NCBI GenBank assembly: GCA_030704615.1
Contig: CM060732.1
Span: 30,423,053-30,487,052, forward strand
Direction: 5' to 3'
DNA: 64,000 nucleotides
From: Takakia lepidozioides
Lineage: Eukaryota; Streptophyta; Takakiopsida; Takakiales; Takakiaceae
Every line of letters starts with the position of its first letter. The first letter of the stretch is position 1. The notes beneath the pieces are model-generated. The model was not told where the DNA came from and did no database searches. It saw nothing but the letters and a program-made list of their open reading frames with translations. Below, in pieces: positions 48,890-62,955 of the stretch. A program made the translations under genes and the position numbers.

Positions 48890-49530
48890 GTATGGGAAGG
48901 GTAAGGGTTTAGACGTAATAATGGCTCAAGGGCAAAGGTTTAGGATTTACGGTGAAGGTTTAGGGAAAAGGTTTACGGTTTGGATTAATGTGAGGTACAA
49001 ATGGTGAACAAACTTGGAAGACTCGCACTCGCTCTATACTTAGTGTTGTATCTTAATACCAGGTTCCAAGGACAAGTCTTCAATTTAAATACTTGTCCGT
49101 CCCAATGACTCTTCCATAATATTTGTTTATCCATTTTTATTTTTATTTTTTATCCTACTAACACACACCAAGTTCTAACGAGTGTGAGTCTTCCATATTT
49201 GTTTGTCCATTTGTACCTTAAACCCAAACCGAAAACCCCTACTTTTACCATCACTCCTAAATCATTACTCTTACCATAAATCAAAAACCTTAGTGTACTA
49301 CTCTAGTTACACTCTAAACCTTATTGTACTACCATTACCTTTTCTCAATGTTTCATGCTCTTTTAATATTTGCTTTTGTTGGATAAGTTATGATAGAATG
49401 ATTACAGGGATATCATTAATTATACCGAGTGTGAGTCCATCATATTTGTTTGTCCATTTGTACCCTAAATCCAAACCCTAAACCCTTACCCTTACCGTAA
49501 ACCCAAACTTTATTGCACCTCTCTCTAGTT
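48890..49530. repeat. Degenerate telomere-like repeats and a duplicated block
   Basis: Plus-strand GGGTTTAG, GGTTTAGG and GGTTTAGGG words at 48,900-48,990, then CCCTAAA and CCCTAAACCC words at 49,440-49,500, in opposite orientation. Between them a block starting GAGTGTGAGTC and TTTGTTTGTCCATTTGTACC repeats at about 49,180 and 49,426. Confidence 0.55.
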
Positions 49531-50099
49531 ACACCCCAAACCTTGTGTAGCCTAGTACCTCTTCCTAATGTTTCATGTTATTTTAATTTTTTACTGCCCT
49601 TGTCATATCCAAAACATCATTCCAATGGCGTCGTATGTGAACATTGTGCTTGACATGAAGATTCAATTAATAAAATTATTAGCAAGTTGTATCGAGTATG
49701 GTAGAGTAGGAGTTTGCCCCATGTTTGATGCGACCCATTTGTTTATTGTGATTACATAATGTAATATTACATCATTCGACTTCTAAGTGGACGTTCAATG
49801 AATTGCTTAGTACTGCTACTTCACAAGCGCTTCAATATCAAATGGACCTCTTGTATGACACATTTTGAAACAAGTATGACATCACCTGTAATTTCACAAA
49901 ATTCAATCACACATTACACCATGATATTATTAATAATTCAATTAATTTTAATTCAAATATATATTAAGTTTGGTCCGAATTTAAGCCAAAAGTCCAGTAT
50001 TAGTTAAAATAGGGTTTCAGAGGAAGGCTCGTTCACGGATCCTTGCTCGTCCGTAGAGAGGATGCATGGCACTGACTAAAGAACGCATCTTCTATGAGC
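49531..50099. other. AT-rich, no supported gene
   Basis: Only short ORFs without recognisable similarity. Confidence 0.5.
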
Positions 50100-52450
50100 C
50101 CAAATGTCGTTATGCATAGGTAGCGTGGAGAACAAAGTCAAAAAAATACTCAGCCGCAATGGCAGCCATTTTCCTAGGGCAGATTTGCACCCAGTTCAAT
50201 CTATCCCGGAGAGAACAGATAGAAGTTGCCACTTGTCTTTGCTTAGTTCTCTGGAAGAAATAAGCATTCATTTTCTCACCTTTCAGGGACCAATTAATTC
50301 CCGCTCTTCTTTTGAGATTGAGCTCTTTGTTGGCCCGCAACTCCGAGAGATTTTTCCTGGCTGCATTGTAGGAATGGAGAGTAATAGGGCCAATTAGGTT
50401 GGACTCCATGAGCCATTGGCAATGTGCAAATGCACTTCAGAAGAGCTTTTTCCTTCCTAGGGCGTTCAAGGGCCTTGGTCCTAGAAATAGATTGCAAAGC
50501 AGCTAATTTGTGGAGAAATCTAATCGTAGGAGTGACAAAATTGTTGGCCGAATCTTTCCACATGGAGCCCAGACATGAGATTATGTCTGGAGTGCGAAGA
50601 AGAGATGGATTAAGTTTAAAATAACTTCTACCCTTAACTTCTACCCCCGGTGGTTTGAATACCAGAGAGACCATGGTATGGTCGAAATCCGGGAGAATAG
50701 GAGGGCTCCAGGGGAACCGAGCAGGCCCAGGTAGCAGCCAACGGGGAACAATAAATTGTGTCTAATCTAGCCATACTAAGGTGGGGAGGGACTCCTATCA
50801 TTGGACCAGGTGAATCTGAGGGACGAGGGAAGGGGCAGGAAGGAGTTCGAGAAGCCTACAGCAAAACAAAGACTGTCCCAAGCTGACTGTTCATCCGCAG
50901 AAAGGAACTGAGTAGCTAAACCCAGCCTATCCTGGGAAGATTCTACCATATTAAGATCCCCCGCAAGGATCCAGTTTGAGACCTGAGAGTTTTCTAAAAT
51001 TTTCGAGCGGAGCAGGAACCAAAAATGTATTCTGTCTGAGGAAGAATTCGGGATAGATGTTTGTGAAAGCAGAGGACCTGAAGATGGACGAAGGAGATGT
51101 AAAAGCACACTGAACCTTTGCGAAAGATTTCAATTGCATGCAGAAGGAAGCCAGGCTGGTCGTCCCAATTGGGGGAAATAAGGGGAAGACCGCAGGAATA
51201 TCCTCTGCGTTGTACTTCGCCCCTTGGGACGGTGAAGAGGGAAGGTACACCCTGGAACGGATGGGCGCAGAAGGAGATAACTCTGGTCGGATCCTCTTAG
51301 CAAGGGGGAGAGTAGGAGGAGTGGATACGGCTCTTTTCCTGGAGATGTTAGCGTCCTAGACCCGCGGACCCAGCACAACCCCATCACCGTTAGAAGAGGA
51401 AGATCGTTCCTAGCCTTGAAAAGAACCGGACAGTCCACCTTGACGTGGCCTTCTGCATGGCAACGGTGGCAGATTATGGCTAGGATCACTTCCTGAACCT
51501 TAACAGTGACGAAGGAGTTATCCAACGTAGGTAACATGACAGCGATAGTGCCTAGTTCTGGCATCATTACCACAAGCTGAGGCACCCCTCCATTCCTATG
51601 AGCTTCATAAGCCAAAATGTCATTGTCTACACTCCGGGCATCGAGCTCCACTTTCTCGTAGACATTCATTGCCCCGATGTAAACCCCGGAGTGGGCGCCA
51701 ATCTCTGGCCGGGAGCGGAGATAGTTCCCTGGAAGGAAGGGAAGAGCCAACACCATATGCTTGCAAATAACGCCACCTCTGTGACCCCAGTCTGTCGACC
51801 ATGGAAAAATACAGACTCTACATCTACAGAGAGCTACATTAAAACTGAGAGCTTTAGACGCTGCCGCTTGAGAGCTGAACATTATAGAATAGAAGCCTCT
51901 CCCAAAAGTAAGACAAAAATGGGAGGTAAGACCCCCGTCCGGACCAAAATGATCCAGGGCCCTGTTCCTCGCAAAAACCCTGTACCTGATTTCACCAGGG
52001 AAATGGAGAAGCACTCCTTGCTCAGAGAGCAACTGGGAGTGTTCCTTGACCAGATCCATATTGAGCTTAAGAACAAACTGGGAGGCCCCAGGAGAAGCAG
52101 CTTCTTCGCTCCAAAACATAGGTGGCCTTCTAGGAGAGAGAGGGAAACTCGGGGTCGCACCCAAAACACCAGTACCCGAGGAGGAGGGGGGGGCTTCTAT
52201 TGCTATTGTGGTTTCTGGATCTGTTCGATCTTCTAAAGTCACCTTTCTAAGAAGGACCCGCGATGGCCGTAGGCACATACGCCACGAGAAGGAAGAAGGA
52301 GGGGAAGGAAGCCTCCGACAAAGCAGGAGGAGAGAGCCACCCAGAAAGCCGAAAGAGCTGACCACCAGGGAGTATAGATGACACCGAAGGAACTGAGACG
52401 CGCAAAAACAAGGCACGAAAATGGAGCAGAACTCTAGGAAATGCACCCCT
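50100..52450 (-). mobile_element. L1-like LINE lacking its reverse transcriptase half
   Basis: Read on the minus strand, ORF1 (within 52,446-51,130) has a plant-type nucleic-acid-binding region and one zinc knuckle, CHRCHAEGHVKVDC, followed in another frame by a basic Pro-rich tail (LAKRIRPE). The endonuclease region follows at about 51,110-50,770 with NWILAGDLNMVE and RFTWSNDRS, typical of the APE domain. At 50,670-50,110 the linker leading into RT is visible (RKNLSELRANKELN, WSLKGEKMNAYFFQ). Homology then stops, so the RT palm is absent. Because LINEs usually lose the 5' end, loss of the 3' part suggests a deletion or interruption at about 50,100. Multiple frame breaks. Confidence 0.75.
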
Positions 52451-52811
52451 CCAAGAGGTGCAGAGCGTGAGAGAAACGTAGCCTAGCAACTGCAACCAGA
52501 GGTTCCCGCTTAGCACCATAAACGCCACTATGAAGAGCGCCGCAAATACCATAAGGGAGAAGGTGTGAGACAAAGAGAGACCCAGGCGCACTTAACTCAA
52601 TAGGGCACAAAGATCAACAAAAAGCGTAAAAAAGGAATGATGAATGTGTGAGAAAAGAGGGGAAGTAGAGGAGAGGATAGAGGAGAGGATGAAGAGACAG
52701 GCAGGGGCTAGTGGGGAGCTGTGTGCAAGTAGATGGAAGTACCGTTGGAAAGCCCTGGATGAGGAGGGGTGCACGGGCTTGGTCTCATGATTTTTGGACC
52801 TGCGGTGTGGG

Positions 52812-53110
52812 AGATGTCGAATTTCAAGTACTTTTGGTCGCTGAAAATTCGCAAAAAACAGGAAAGTAATCTTTCCTGGCACATAGATCGGAGCCTTGAC
52901 AGGAGAGATATCAAGGCAAAGGTCTCCGGTTCAAATCAATCGTAGATTTCGTGGAAAAAAAATGATTAGACTTGGAGGACTTAGATGACATTGGACACTT
53001 GGGCCAACGGCACAGGCTACCCTGGAGGTCATACTTGGGCCTAGATAGGAGACGCACTTGGAGATTGCACTTGGGCTTACATGACCCTGGACACTTGGGC
53101 CAACGGCACA
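52812..53110 (+). repeat. Dispersed repeat family X, copy 2
   Basis: Shares ordered blocks with 27,470-27,690. It contains an internal duplication of GGACACTTGGGCCAACGGCACAGGCTACCCT (about 52,990 and 53,089). It lies 3' of the dynein gene. Confidence 0.6.
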
Positions 53111-53793
53111 GGCTACCCTAGCCTCGTCTCCTTTCTTACAAAAAAGAAAAAAAGAAAAAAGAAAAACTAGGTAATCCGTGTGTGGAAAACTCACTTCATG
53201 TAAAGAGGTCATGGATGAAACGAGCACCTTCACAGATGAAACAAGCGTCTTCCTGGATGAAACAAACGACCCCCTAGATGATGCACAACGATTACAATGG
53301 TTACTGCGTCATAACCGCGGCTCCAGACACGATCCTGACCCTTTGAAAAAGGTCACATTTGTCCTCTCGGAAGTGAAAAAACAAATTGCTTGTCTTGTTG
53401 GTTAACATTTTGTACACCTATTCCATTTAATGATGTGGATGCAATGTTCTTTGCAATGCTGCTTCTTACTTAGAATCCAGTTTTGTCCTAGAAGGGCATG
53501 AAACATGAAGTATTCAGTATCAGACTGTCAAGTACAAGTTATGCAGGTTAGCTCTGCTAAGCAAAAATAATTTCATAAAAAAGCTGGCTAGCCATGGAAT
53601 GAGACAGTACAAACCAACAGCTGCATATGGTAATCAAACACTTGACTCGAGCTGTATTTCAAAGGCCACAGTTTTTCCTGACCATCTCAAAGGGCAGGTT
53701 CAAAGTGAAAACTCATGGGATCATCAGAATCACCCTGCGCTCAGATATTAGCCATAAGCCCAACGCTGGCGAACGTCCACAAAGAAAAGGGCC

Positions 53794-56700
53794 TTAAAAA
53801 GCTAGACCAGTGAAGAGACCAACCCCTCGATTGATCCATTTTGCTTGAGGCTTGTCAGATGGGAGTTCCATGTACATCACAAAGTTTGTAGAATGTCCGG
53901 TGGTTGAGAGTGTTCCTGGGCCAATGCAAAATATTGCTGAAAAATTTAGAATGGATCCAGATGTTCCCGAGTAAAGCAATTCTGCTAGAATTTAGTCACT
54001 TGTAGTGCTTCCTTGTACCGGTACAGTTTATCCCTGCCCCTTAACAGCTGGTATGCTAGGCTCCCAAACATCTAACCTGGGCCTATGTGGCTTGGGACCC
54101 AGGACCACCTTCAGTGTTTCCGGGTTCCTCTACACTAGTCCAAATAGTGATGCTCATCCGGGTCCTTGCCCTTTTGTACAGAAGGCAAGAAAAAGGTTGG
54201 ATTGGGCATACTTATTGACCATTCCTTACCCAAGAGACATTACCAGCGGGACTTTGTTTGATGTACCTGTGGTCTTACACCTCTAGCCCAGTTTGGATGG
54301 AGTTTCCCCAAGACTGTCCACACGAGGCCTGAAGGACCTATGGGACTAAAACAGAGAGACAGCAAGAGAAGTGCAGGCAAGAAAGAGAGAAATACAGCAA
54401 GTTGTAATGTCCACAGGGAAGCCATAGCTCTATATGTGTCTTACCGGCTCGAACAAGAGTTTTGTAGACAGGACAATTGTAAAAGCCTCCTGTGGGAGCC
54501 TCCCTGAATTGCAAAGGTTTGAGCCACATTATTGGCAGATCTGTGTAAAGCTCTTTGGGCCGTGATTCTGCCAGCACATGTGTCGTGTAGTCCCACCGTG
54601 CTCCCTCCAAGAAGAGACCTCGTATATAGCAGCCATTTTCGGGTGCTTTGGTGAGTGTATTAACTGTTTGGTCATCCACTGCCACGAAATCGAAGTTGAC
54701 TGTGTCAATTGGCATTCTATTCTTACGTGCAAAATTCTGAAGCGTGCCTGTCAGAAAAGCCTGCACCCACAAGAAACAGTTCTTAGCATACAGTTTACCC
54801 TGTTCGAACTTCTAGCAACCCTATTTTCTGCCTTTTCCTATATTATCCCTCAGCTGCTCAATGAAAAACCAGCGGTGATATTTGTTGGCATTGTCCCTAA
54901 GCTTTTAGGTTGACTCTTCACGCTTAGCTACTTGCCAATGAGATATTCCCCAGGCTTGACACAAGCAGAGGTAGGACAAACGATAGTGCCCCCTTCTGCC
55001 CTAAGGGTTACTGCCTTGTATTAAGATGTGAGGAGCCAGGATCCAATACTGAGGCCCATGCATAATAACAATAGCCAATTTTGCTGACAACTCCATGTTC
55101 TATTAGGCTACTTTTGAGCTACAGTTTAAGCAGTTCAGACTAATAGATATGGGAACAGAATGTAGAACTGGACCTGTGGAAAGAAAAAGCCAGAGATCCA
55201 AAAAGTACTTGGTGCTCCCTCGTCAATCCACTTTATTATGAACTTAGTACGTTCTAGCAGATCTTGCACCCATGTCGACAGTGGTTTCAAAGAAGGATAC
55301 GCTTTGCCTTGCCACATCTCTGGAACCTGAGGAAAACTCTCATGTCATCAAATACCATTTACTACAAGACAGGAAGAGACAGATACTGTTTTCCAATCAT
55401 AGTCCCCCTTGAATGACATCTTTAGCATACCCAAACTTAGTTAGGCATTACAGCAAGATACCACCCCTAGGGGCTGAACCCACGAGGGTGGAAGATAGGT
55501 CAAGATTGCAATAAGAACTTGGGTGCAATCGATGAGGACTAAACATTTTTAGTTCCCCTCTTGACCCCCCATATCTTGGCACGATTGACAGAACCCAGGT
55601 TTTATTACCTTGTCTCTTCAGGTGGAGATCGAGACCGAGGAGTTTTTTTTTTTTGCTGCACTCTCTACCATGTAATTTTAGGCTGCTAATTTTGCCCATT
55701 TTCGATACCTGAGAGAGGGTTTAAATTCCCAGGATCAGAGATACCTTGCCACATATTTACATGTGGCTCTCCACTTTACAGAACAATCAATATTGAAGTG
55801 TAGTTTTATGGTTGGGGTGGCTGGTTGTTGGGGCCCCACTTCTCTATCCCGTTTTTCTCTTCTCCTTGCCCTTTTCCTGCTCTTTGAGTATCCCCTGGAC
55901 GTTACGAAGTTTCTTTCTTTGGGAGATTCCACTGTTTATTCAGTGGAACCCAAACTCTCACTGATGTCTTCCACTATGAGGATCAAAAATGCTTGGCAGC
56001 CTACCTGCACGAGGCCTTCACCCTTCGACATTCGCTAGAACATTAATTGTGGTTTCTGGACTTTCTCTCATGTTTCCATTTTGTCCCATAAGCTCTATGA
56101 GCTTTCCGCGGACGTTATGAAGTACCATTTCATTTCCTTTCTAAAATGAAATGAAATGGTGCTTTATAACGAAAGACTGCAACAGATGCATCAGATGGAG
56201 CTGATGGAACTTCATGTCAGGTGAACCTGGAAACTGGCCAATCTGACAACAACTACTGCAGTTCTATCGGGATAGATTCTTGGTCCTCTGTGATGATTGA
56301 ATCTTGCAGCAGCCCAACTACCTGTCTGCAGCTCTATCTCACTCTCTTCTAAGGGCATTGGGGAGGTTTAGGGTGGGCTCCAACAGTCCGCAGATAGAGA
56401 CGGGCAGGTGCAACAACCTACAGCGTAATGACCAACTGGGCCCTGCTTGTGCAGGGGATAACAGGAGGTTAACCATGGGGAACTCCCCTGTGGTGACGCA
56501 TACGAAGATATAAGTGAAGAACATTTCTTCTTTAACTGTCTCTTCAACTATGAGATCCATAGGAGATACTATTGTCTATTCTGAGATAGCCAATCTCTCA
56601 CAGAGGTGTTCTATTACGAGGATCAGAAATGTTTTGCAGCATATCAGCATGAGGCGTTGACTCTTAGACAATCCCTTGATCGATAGTTATTTCAGGCTGC

Positions 56701-59700
56701 TTGTGGACGGTCCCACTCTCTTTCTTGTTTCATGTCCCATAACATATCTGGAAACCCAGGTGTACCTCGACTCTAACTTGAGACCATTCCGTGGTTAGTC
56801 TTACTTTCAAGGGACAAATGTTTATGATTTTCAGGCACCCTGTCTCCTCTATCCAATCCAACCAGTACCACCACCTGACCTTAGATAAAGGTAGATTTGA
56901 AATCAAGGCATAACCTAACGTAACCTCTCTTAGCCGTAAGAGAGGTAAACTCTTGTCCACACTAGTGGTTCTGGAGCAATCTGTAGTTGATTTGTCTACG
57001 GGTACAGCACCAAGCTGTATTGACTTGCGGCTATCCCTTGGTTGGAAGTTCCAACAAACAGTGGATTGATACTCTATGGCCTGGGACCCACTTGTCTCTG
57101 CCCCCATGCCCCACCTAAAATGCCTGAAAGTCTCATGTGGCCCTCGGGAGTCAAGAGTCTGCAGGTTTGCCCCTGAGCCTCCAACACCATTTAGTTGAAA
57201 GACAGGAAACAACATGAATCTTGTCACTGAGAGGTCAGTCCCACTGGAGCGGAAGAAGTTGGATAGCGTTAACAATATCCTCCTGCATGGACTTGATAGG
57301 TTCAGAGAAAACTAATCAGGACCAAAATACAACTCACAAGGCAGATAAAATAGAAAAAAGGAAGGGGGAGGGGGTTGAAAGAGCACATAAGATAAGCATG
57401 TCATGTTACAAATCAAATCGCTTGATAAAGATGATCTCGTAGGGCACCTGATTGTTGAATACACTGGTGCAAAGCATTTCGAGCTCATTCGACATGACCA
57501 CCAACCCTTTGAGTGCCTTCAAAGAATCTCTGAGTGAAATTTTCATGATATTGAGCAGGCCGTTGTACCGTATGCACTCCTGGGTTAGCACGGTATTCAT
57601 ACTCTCGCTATACATAGTGGGGTATTTTGTCAGAACCAGATCCACATCAAATAAAGGAGGTGTCTTGTCCAAAATCTCAGTACATGATTTCTCAATAACA
57701 TCCTCCCTTGACATGCCTCCTCCTTTGGTTTGCTCACGAGGCTGCAGAGATAAGACGGTGGTGAAAAGCTCATATGACTCATTCTGGTCACAAGTTATAT
57801 CAGCATTTTCATGAAGACCGAAAATTTCAGGGCGGGGTGCCAAGGGGAGCTCTCGGATGTACGCCAAATAGGCATTCACATTGCTAGCTTCGGGCACTCT
57901 AAAGATGCCCGACTCACTAAAGTTGTAGCCTGTTGTCTCGCAAACCTGCCATAACAGATTCCCGATCATTGATCGACTTAGACAACAGTTTTTTCCTGTT
58001 AATAGTAGAGCACTAACCTGAATACTGAGCCTCACCATAGATAGACAGATTGAGAATCTCCTACAGTTTGCCTGCAAGAGGGGCTTTGTTGCAATGCTTT
58101 CATAAGAAAAAAGCTTAGTTAATGATTAGCGACTGACTAGTTGCCTGCCTGCCTGACTAGTTGCATGGAAGGGTTTGCTTTCAGGTTTAATATTTGGTAT
58201 ACTTGAAGGCTGCCAAGATGGAGGTGAAGTGATATAGGTTGACATGCTGTTTGTCTGCCAGCATTATTGCTGGAGCCATGCTATGCTCTCCATGGGACTC
58301 AGGGTTATTCATTGACTGTAGATTTTGCTTATGCATGGAGAAGGGGAAAGGACAAGAAGAAGTAAGAAGCAAAGATTTTTTTTTTGTGTCCACTGCCCAA
58401 ATGTTCAAGGGAGCCTAGTAAAACCACAGAAACCGACAAAGCTGGGAGGGAGAGAGAGACCTCGTTTTTAATGAATGTAAGCAGGAGAGTGTTCATAAGC
58501 CTCCTGTCTTTGTCATCTGTCACTCGTCCCCCATAATTAATTTCCCCCCACAAAAATCGAATCACCTGGATCTCACCACCAAGCATATTAGCATAAAATC
58601 ACGGGATAGTAATTAGCATTTATGTCTGTTACTTAATGATGAGGGGTGCACGAACTTTGTATGGAATGTCCTCGTAGTCGTTGAGGAACATGCGGACTTG
58701 GACCTGGCACACACTCAGATCACCATCAGTGAAATCATAGCGGATATTCCAACCGAGAGGCCCAAATTTACGGCGCTCCTGGATCACAGCATGGAATAGG
58801 CAGGTGGCAAAAACCAGTCGTTTCCAGTCTTCTGGCTTGTTACAGTCATTGAGGATTTTGTCAGTGAATCGGAGGTATGCGCGCACAAGATTTGCCCGCA
58901 GACCCTTCGGCGGCTCGAGGGTCATCTTCACCCCATTCTGAAGAATAGAGACGGGGAAGTCAGGACTGGGCATGCTTGTTAGCCACAGACGGAAATCCTT
59001 GTGGACCTGCCATTGCCCCGACATGTCCTAGTTAGTACAATAGTAATGGTCGATTGAAGCAGCACATTGTATCTGATCTGATGGTTATCTTACTGAGTGG
59101 CTGCAAGATTAGATTGGTGCTGATCAGTACACCATCAACCTAGCCACATGAAATTTATCCATCTTACCGTTGAAGCCTGGAAACCCTATAAAGGGAGAGA
59201 TTGAAATGAAGGATCAAAACAACCATACAATGGAATTAACAAGGAGAAGTCCTGTGAAAGACCCAGGACAGAGGAAAACGGTGGAAGGTTACCTTTTCAG
59301 GATCAATGGTGTCTACGATTCGGTCCAAAACGGGCATCCACGATTGTGACAGATGGCAGTTCTGCAAGCAGACCCACATGCCACGCTCCATGCCTTGTGC
59401 CAACAGCTTCTCAGCTTTGGGGCCTTGGCCTTGCCCCAGTGATACCTGTCCATTGCCCTCTCCGGTTAGCTCCATTTGACAAGTCTTCACAGGCTCCATT
59501 TGACTTTCTTAATGAGATCACAACTGTGGCTCATCTATTACTGCCAGACAAGCATATCTTGAGAAAACTTCACAGGGTCGAACAATTGCTGGTATTAAAT
59601 AACATCATATAGCCATGCAGGTGAAATTCACAGAATGATTTACAAGAAGCCATATCTGAAGGTATTTATTTGGGTCAAAATTGTAGCTTACACTATCAAG

Positions 59701-62700
59701 TATATGATTTACTCTCTATTTGACACACACCAGGTTCTTTCTTAGTACGCGGGGGAAAGTGAAACTTGGACTTCCTAATAATCATTGTTCATGAAGAGGA
59801 TTTACCAACCTTTTCAAACTTTTTCGTGAATCGGAATTCTTCAGCAAGCTTCAGCAGGTCTGCCATGGGATCTGCTCCGGAGGACAGCACAAAGATGAGG
59901 GGAGATGATGGAGATCCATCTTTGTAGCAGGCATTGAGATCAAATGCTGGAGGCTCAATGAACTGCTGTCCAATGACTGCAGATACAAAATCCTGTGCAA
60001 CAGAAAAGATATTCAAAACCTCCACCACATACCATTAACCAATCATGACCCTGGAGTATAATGGTGATTCTCCACATGGGAAGGAAAACATCTCTCTCCT
60101 TAAAACTATTTATTGGGGCTGAAAGGTTAATAACATGACAGGCTGTACTGGAGACTTTGCGATACCGGATGATTCTGGCAGGACTGCACATTGGATGTGT
60201 AAGTCCGAGAAAACATCCAAAAAGGAAGAAGAAATGGAATGAGTTGCCAGAAAGGATAAGAAAGAATTGCAATAAAATGGTACTTTATAACGTCCGTGGA
60301 AAGCTCCAAGAGCTGATGGGACAATAGGGAAAAGCAAGAAAGAAGAGACTAAACCACAGCCAAAAGCAGCCCAAAAGCAACTACTGCTCAAGGGACTGCC
60401 TAAGGGTCAAGGCCTCATGCAGATAAGCTGCCAAGCATTTCTGATCCCATAATGGAAGACAAGAAATAAAAGAAAAGAAATGAAATGGTACTTTATAACG
60501 TCCGGGGAAAGCTCAAAGAGCTTATGGGACAAATGGAAAAAAAACAATAGAGAGGAGACAAAACCAGAGCCAAAAAGCAGCCCAGAAGCAACTACTGCTC
60601 AAGGGATTGCCTAAGGGTCAAGGCCTCGTGCAGGAAAGCTGCCAAGCATTTCTGATCCTCATAATGGAAGACTTCAGTGAGAGATTGAGTTCCACGGAAT
60701 AGACAGTGGAATCTCCCCGTGGAACAGACAGTGGAATCTTCCACGGATGTCATAATACAGAGGGCAATAAAAGAAGGAAGTGGTGCAAGCTGGGGTAGGA
60801 AATGAAATGAAATCACACATGCATGTTTACGCCACCCTGCTCTGAAGTGCGATCCTCTTTTAGGGAGTTGCCCGGGTGGAAATTTACAACGACCATTATG
60901 AGGGCTATTTAATATTGTCCCTTCCTCCTTTTCTTCCTTTCAAACTTTTTTCGTACTTCTTTCCCAAATGTAATAAATTTCTTTCCTGACATAGTTCTTT
61001 GTTTGTTATGCTGTGTCCATGGGTTCTTCTGGTCTTCTGTGGACGTTATATAGTTTCTATAAGCTCTTTGAGCTTCCTGCGGACGTACCATTTCATTTCA
61101 TTTCGTTTCATTTCCTGCCAGTAATTCTCTGAATGGAGCATTAAGCACTTACTGCAGTAGCAAGGAGAGCCTTATCAACACGTATACAGCGGAGAAAAAG
61201 CATCTTCTGAAACTGATTCAATTTTGTGTCCCACTCTCCAGCCATTGGCTCACGGTGTGCATCAGAGGAGTCGAAAAACTTGCGGTAGTGCGGAAGGTTC
61301 TGTGCCACGTGCATATCAATGCCTTTGAAGTTCTCAAGCCGACCAAGGTTGAGAAGCTCAGTCCAACACTGACAACATTCACAAGATCACATTGTTAAAA
61401 AATGTGTTTTCTTGAAGCAAATTAGGGCAATAAGCATGGTTTAGATATCTATGCATGTCTATCTCCTTCTGGTGGTGATAACAGGATGAGCCCTATGGAG
61501 AGAACCAAAGGGAAAAAGGTCTCATGGACTTTCTTTGAGCTTTCAACATTTCATTTCATGCTTGAAGATTATTTCTTTATGCAAGAATGAGAAGCAAAAG
61601 TATTCCATGGTTGGGGTATATATTTAGATCCAGGGAGGGGTGGAGATTGAATACCTTCTCATTGATCCAATCAGGCGAGGGATTTGCCATGGTAAAGCTT
61701 GTTGATGTACCCCCTTGTAGTAAAAATCTCCACTCCAATCCATCAACCTTCCCATATCCCTGTGACAGAGCTACTACAAAAGCATGGTTTAGAGATCATG
61801 TTTCCAATTACAAAACCTTATATTTATGCTGAAGTGAAACAGTCATCACTAGTTGACTAAGGAGTTCATATGTCCCTGACGACACCTGCCAGGCTCCCTC
61901 TTGGACGTGCACATCATTGTGCAGCTTGCAAGTGCTGGTTTTCTGGCATGAGATTCTACAATTTGACCGGTTCAAGGCAATTCTTGTGCTTTCCAACAAA
62001 AAGGTGGGTAGATTCTCCTCACTGCTTACAATGCCTGCATGCTGTGGTGGGGTTGGAGATTCCACCTTAACTACCAAGTTTAGACGTATTTACTCCGACC
62101 ATACCCTGCAATTGTTGGCTTTGCTATACCCCTAGAATAATACCCTGTTATCTTCATAAGCTGGCGATGGTGGGTTTATTCACAGTACATCACTACTTAG
62201 TGTAGAAAATTTCCTTCTCCTTGAGTGCTCAAATGCCAAATTCATGGACATTGTGGAGTGTAGTCACGTTCTGTGATCTGTATTGATTAACCAGATTGTT
62301 GCCTGCCCAATCCTATTCCACTCCCAAACCCTGCAATTACTGTCACTCTAGGTGACCAAGGAACCACCTGGAGAATCTTGATGCAGAGCATTAGTGAGAA
62401 CATCAGCTTGTGCTTCTCAAACAGGGACCGGCACACGTTCACATACAGAGAGTACGTGAAAAAATCATTCAAATTTTCAATCCGTTGATCTATGGTGGGA
62501 GCCTGTGCAGCACTGTCGATGGCACGAACAAAAAGAAAGATGAACCATGCGAGGCTGTACTGATACATGGGGTCAACCACGGCTAAGTCGGATATGCAAA
62601 AGAAGAGAATTGAGGCCCTTGTTGCCACCTTGCGATACACCTACAATTCCCAACACAACCGTGAGGCACCACAGCACTAGCAAAACTACCCATTGAATTG

Positions 62701-62955
62701 CAACATACCCAAACCCATTAGCATGGAGAGGGTGGCTTCCACATCTTTATTTTTGAGGTACATCCAAACTCACTGGTTTCCAAACCTGCAAGATAAATGA
62801 CATTTGTACAGATTCACTGGCTTGCTTACCTCACGGGTCTCATCAATGGCCACCTCTGTCTTCTCAGCTTCAGCGACCTTGATTTTAATTTCATCAGAAG
62901 TGATTTTTGATTGTGCCAATGTGTTGATGAGAGTTTCATCATCCAGAATGTTACC
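53794..62955 (-). CDS. Axonemal dynein heavy chain, C-terminal half (gene continues beyond window)
   Basis: Thirteen minus-strand exons with consistent phases: 62,955-62,830, 62,640-62,368, 61,759-61,655, 61,368-61,153, 59,992-59,810, 59,445-59,293, 59,006-58,656, 58,565-58,461, 57,945-57,448, 55,326-55,174, 54,760-54,445 and 53,915-53,794 are the twelve I could define fully; more lie upstream beyond 64,000. Together they encode about 866 residues to the natural stop (TAA at 53,794-53,796). Landmarks: [14 protein letters not shown] and DPMYQYSL (stalk/AAA5), [14 protein letters not shown] and [10 protein letters not shown] (AAA6), [56 protein letters not shown] and STTGHSTNF (C-terminal domain). 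The [17 protein letters not shown] form fits a single-headed inner-arm dynein. It powers microtubule sliding in flagella, implying motile sperm. All but the last junction are phase 0. Confidence 0.9.
55925..56760 (+). mobile_element. LINE 3'-end fragments in dynein intron
   Basis: Two plus-strand pieces inside intron 55,327-57,447. 55,930-56,150 reads [27 protein letters not shown]-like sequence followed by the 3' UTR (GTCCCATAAGCTCTATGAGC, GGACGTTATGAAGTACC). 56,490-56,760 reads [16 protein letters not shown] and [18 protein letters not shown]. Each ends like the other family copies. Confidence 0.65.
60250..60830 (-). mobile_element. Two LINE 3'-end fragments in tandem in dynein intron
   Basis: Both copies begin, on the plus strand, with AAATGGTACTTTATAACGTCC and GGAAAGCTC(C)AAGAGCT.ATGGGACAA, then CAGCCCA(A/G)AAGCAACTACTGCTCAAGGGA. 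The second copy extends into the zinc-binding C terminus ([20 protein letters not shown] on minus). Intron 59,993-61,152. Confidence 0.7.
61020..61125 (+). mobile_element. LINE 3' UTR fragment, opposite orientation
   Basis: GGACGTTATATAGTTTCTATAAGCTCTTTGAGCTTCCTGCGGACGTACCATTTCATTTC is the reverse complement of the words in the neighbouring copies, giving an inverted pair within the same dynein intron. Confidence 0.6.
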
